Shown piece by piece: positions 63,496 to 64,000 of a stretch of 64,000 nt of DNA. The stretch is from Bradyrhizobium sp. Tv2a-2. Lineage in GTDB: Bacteria; Pseudomonadota; Alphaproteobacteria; Rhizobiales; Xanthobacteraceae. The translations under genes were made by a program, and so were the position numbers. The notes below the pieces were generated by a model. It did no database searches and was not told the origin of the DNA. It saw only the letters and a program-made list of their open reading frames with translations. Numbering within the stretch: the first letter of the stretch is position 1; each line of letters starts with the position of its first letter. The stretch spans positions 249,265-313,264 of the forward strand of contig NZ_AXAI01000002.1 of assembly GCF_000472425.1 (NCBI RefSeq), written 5' to 3'.

Positions 63496-63711
63496 TCATG
63501 CCGCGAGGTCGAGCAGCTTCTCCGAGCCTCGCACCAGGATCTTGCGTCCCTTCGCGGTGATCACAGGCCGCTCGTCCTTGAACGCGGCAAGGCCCAGGGC
63601 CATCAACTCGGCGAGAGCCGGCCGGCTCGGTGCGCGCCGGTCGGGTGAGCGAAGCGCCTTCAGCATTTCCCACTGATCGGGGTTCAGTTCGCAGTCGGAT
63701 TCGGAGTTCAT
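63496..63711 (-). CDS. Small helical protein of unknown function
   Basis: A 71-residue protein, MNSESDCELNPDQWEMLKALRS and onward, ending in KGRKILVRGSEKLLDLAA. The pattern of three helices and a beta-hairpin-like VITAKGRKIL resembles a small winged-helix protein, and similar short genes are common in Bradyrhizobium. It converges on the flavoprotein gene. Confidence 0.65.
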   Translation of the reverse strand: MNSESDCELNPDQWEMLKALRSPDRRAPSRPALAELMALGLAAFKDERPVITAKGRKILVRGSEKLLDLAA

Positions 63712-64000
63712 GCTGCCTCAGAATAGTAGCATTGGTCTCGTGTGCGCCTCTTACAAAGCCCGCATGAAGATCATGCGACCATAAAGAGTACCGGTGTCGC
63801 TTTCGAACAAGCTTTGGTGAAATGGGGGATTGAACCAAAACAGTGGAGCAGGTTACGCAACTGTCACATCGGCGTGGCAAACGGTCGTACCGGCCGTTCG
63901 AATCGGCCGATGCGTCATTCTGACGCCGCATTTGCATGGATCCAGCGCCCTGAAATCAGATTTCGTTCAGAAGAAGTTTACCACTAAATCCCGGCTGAAG
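63712..64000. other. Right-edge intergenic region
   Basis: About 290 bases with no supported gene on either strand. A frame from 63742 to 63987 is open but has no recognisable pattern or ribosome site. Confidence 0.4.

Overview
The window looks like a chromosomal segment of a Bradyrhizobium-like alphaproteobacterium. I infer this from the GC-rich coding sequence, promoter matches to the alphaproteobacterial general-stress sigma factor EcfG, a perfect RpoN promoter in front of dctA, rhizobial-type Pho boxes, and intergenic palindromes of a kind common in that genus. I saw no transposase, integrase, tRNA, rRNA or CRISPR array.

Layout. 1-6.5 kb: exopolysaccharide genes (partial chain-length determinant, outer-membrane barrel, export lipoprotein-type protein, a protein-phosphatase-like enzyme, sugar transferase, FkbM methyltransferase). 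6.6-12.3 kb: phosphoglucomutase, PoxB-type pyruvate dehydrogenase, an enolase-superfamily enzyme and a short DUF202 membrane protein. 13.0-17.5 kb: four tightly packed genes for a possible membrane motor: a four-TM coiled-coil protein, a VWA-like single-TM protein, a MotA/ExbB/ZorA-like channel with a long coiled-coil tail, and a MotB/OmpA-like protein. This is the best candidate for an undescribed system. 17.6-19.2 kb: an acyl-CoA ligase. 19.3-22.1 kb: small stress-type proteins, several with EcfG promoters. 22.3-26.6 kb: a molybdopterin oxidoreductase with 4-oxalomesaconate hydratase and its aldolase (lower protocatechuate/gallate meta-cleavage pathway). 26.9-35.5 kb: GH1 glycosidase, L,D-transpeptidase, VOC protein, BluB, DEAD-box helicase, HerA-like ATPase and a small secreted protein.

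35.9-47.1 kb is a purine/ureide catabolic region: DUF3830 protein, PuuE allantoinase, a fused OHCU decarboxylase/HIU hydrolase, a two-gene xanthine-dehydrogenase-type hydroxylase, 8-oxoguanine deaminase, a CMP/dCMP-type (guanine) deaminase, and allantoate amidohydrolase. Together they would take guanine and xanthine through urate to ureidoglycolate, except that no urate oxidase is visible. A purine ABC importer has been reduced to two fused fragments by an internal deletion.

47.2-63.5 kb: dctA, then a phosphonate (C-P lyase) region. One Pho-box operon runs leftward (hexapeptide acyltransferase, a second PhnM, DUF1045). phnC-phnD-phnE-phnE run rightward. phnF is divergent from phnGHIJKLMN, with a Pho box and a PhnF-type palindrome between them. 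The operons would import and break down phosphonates under phosphate limitation.

Coordinates of starts were moved inward where an upstream Shine-Dalgarno sequence and protein family length favoured it.
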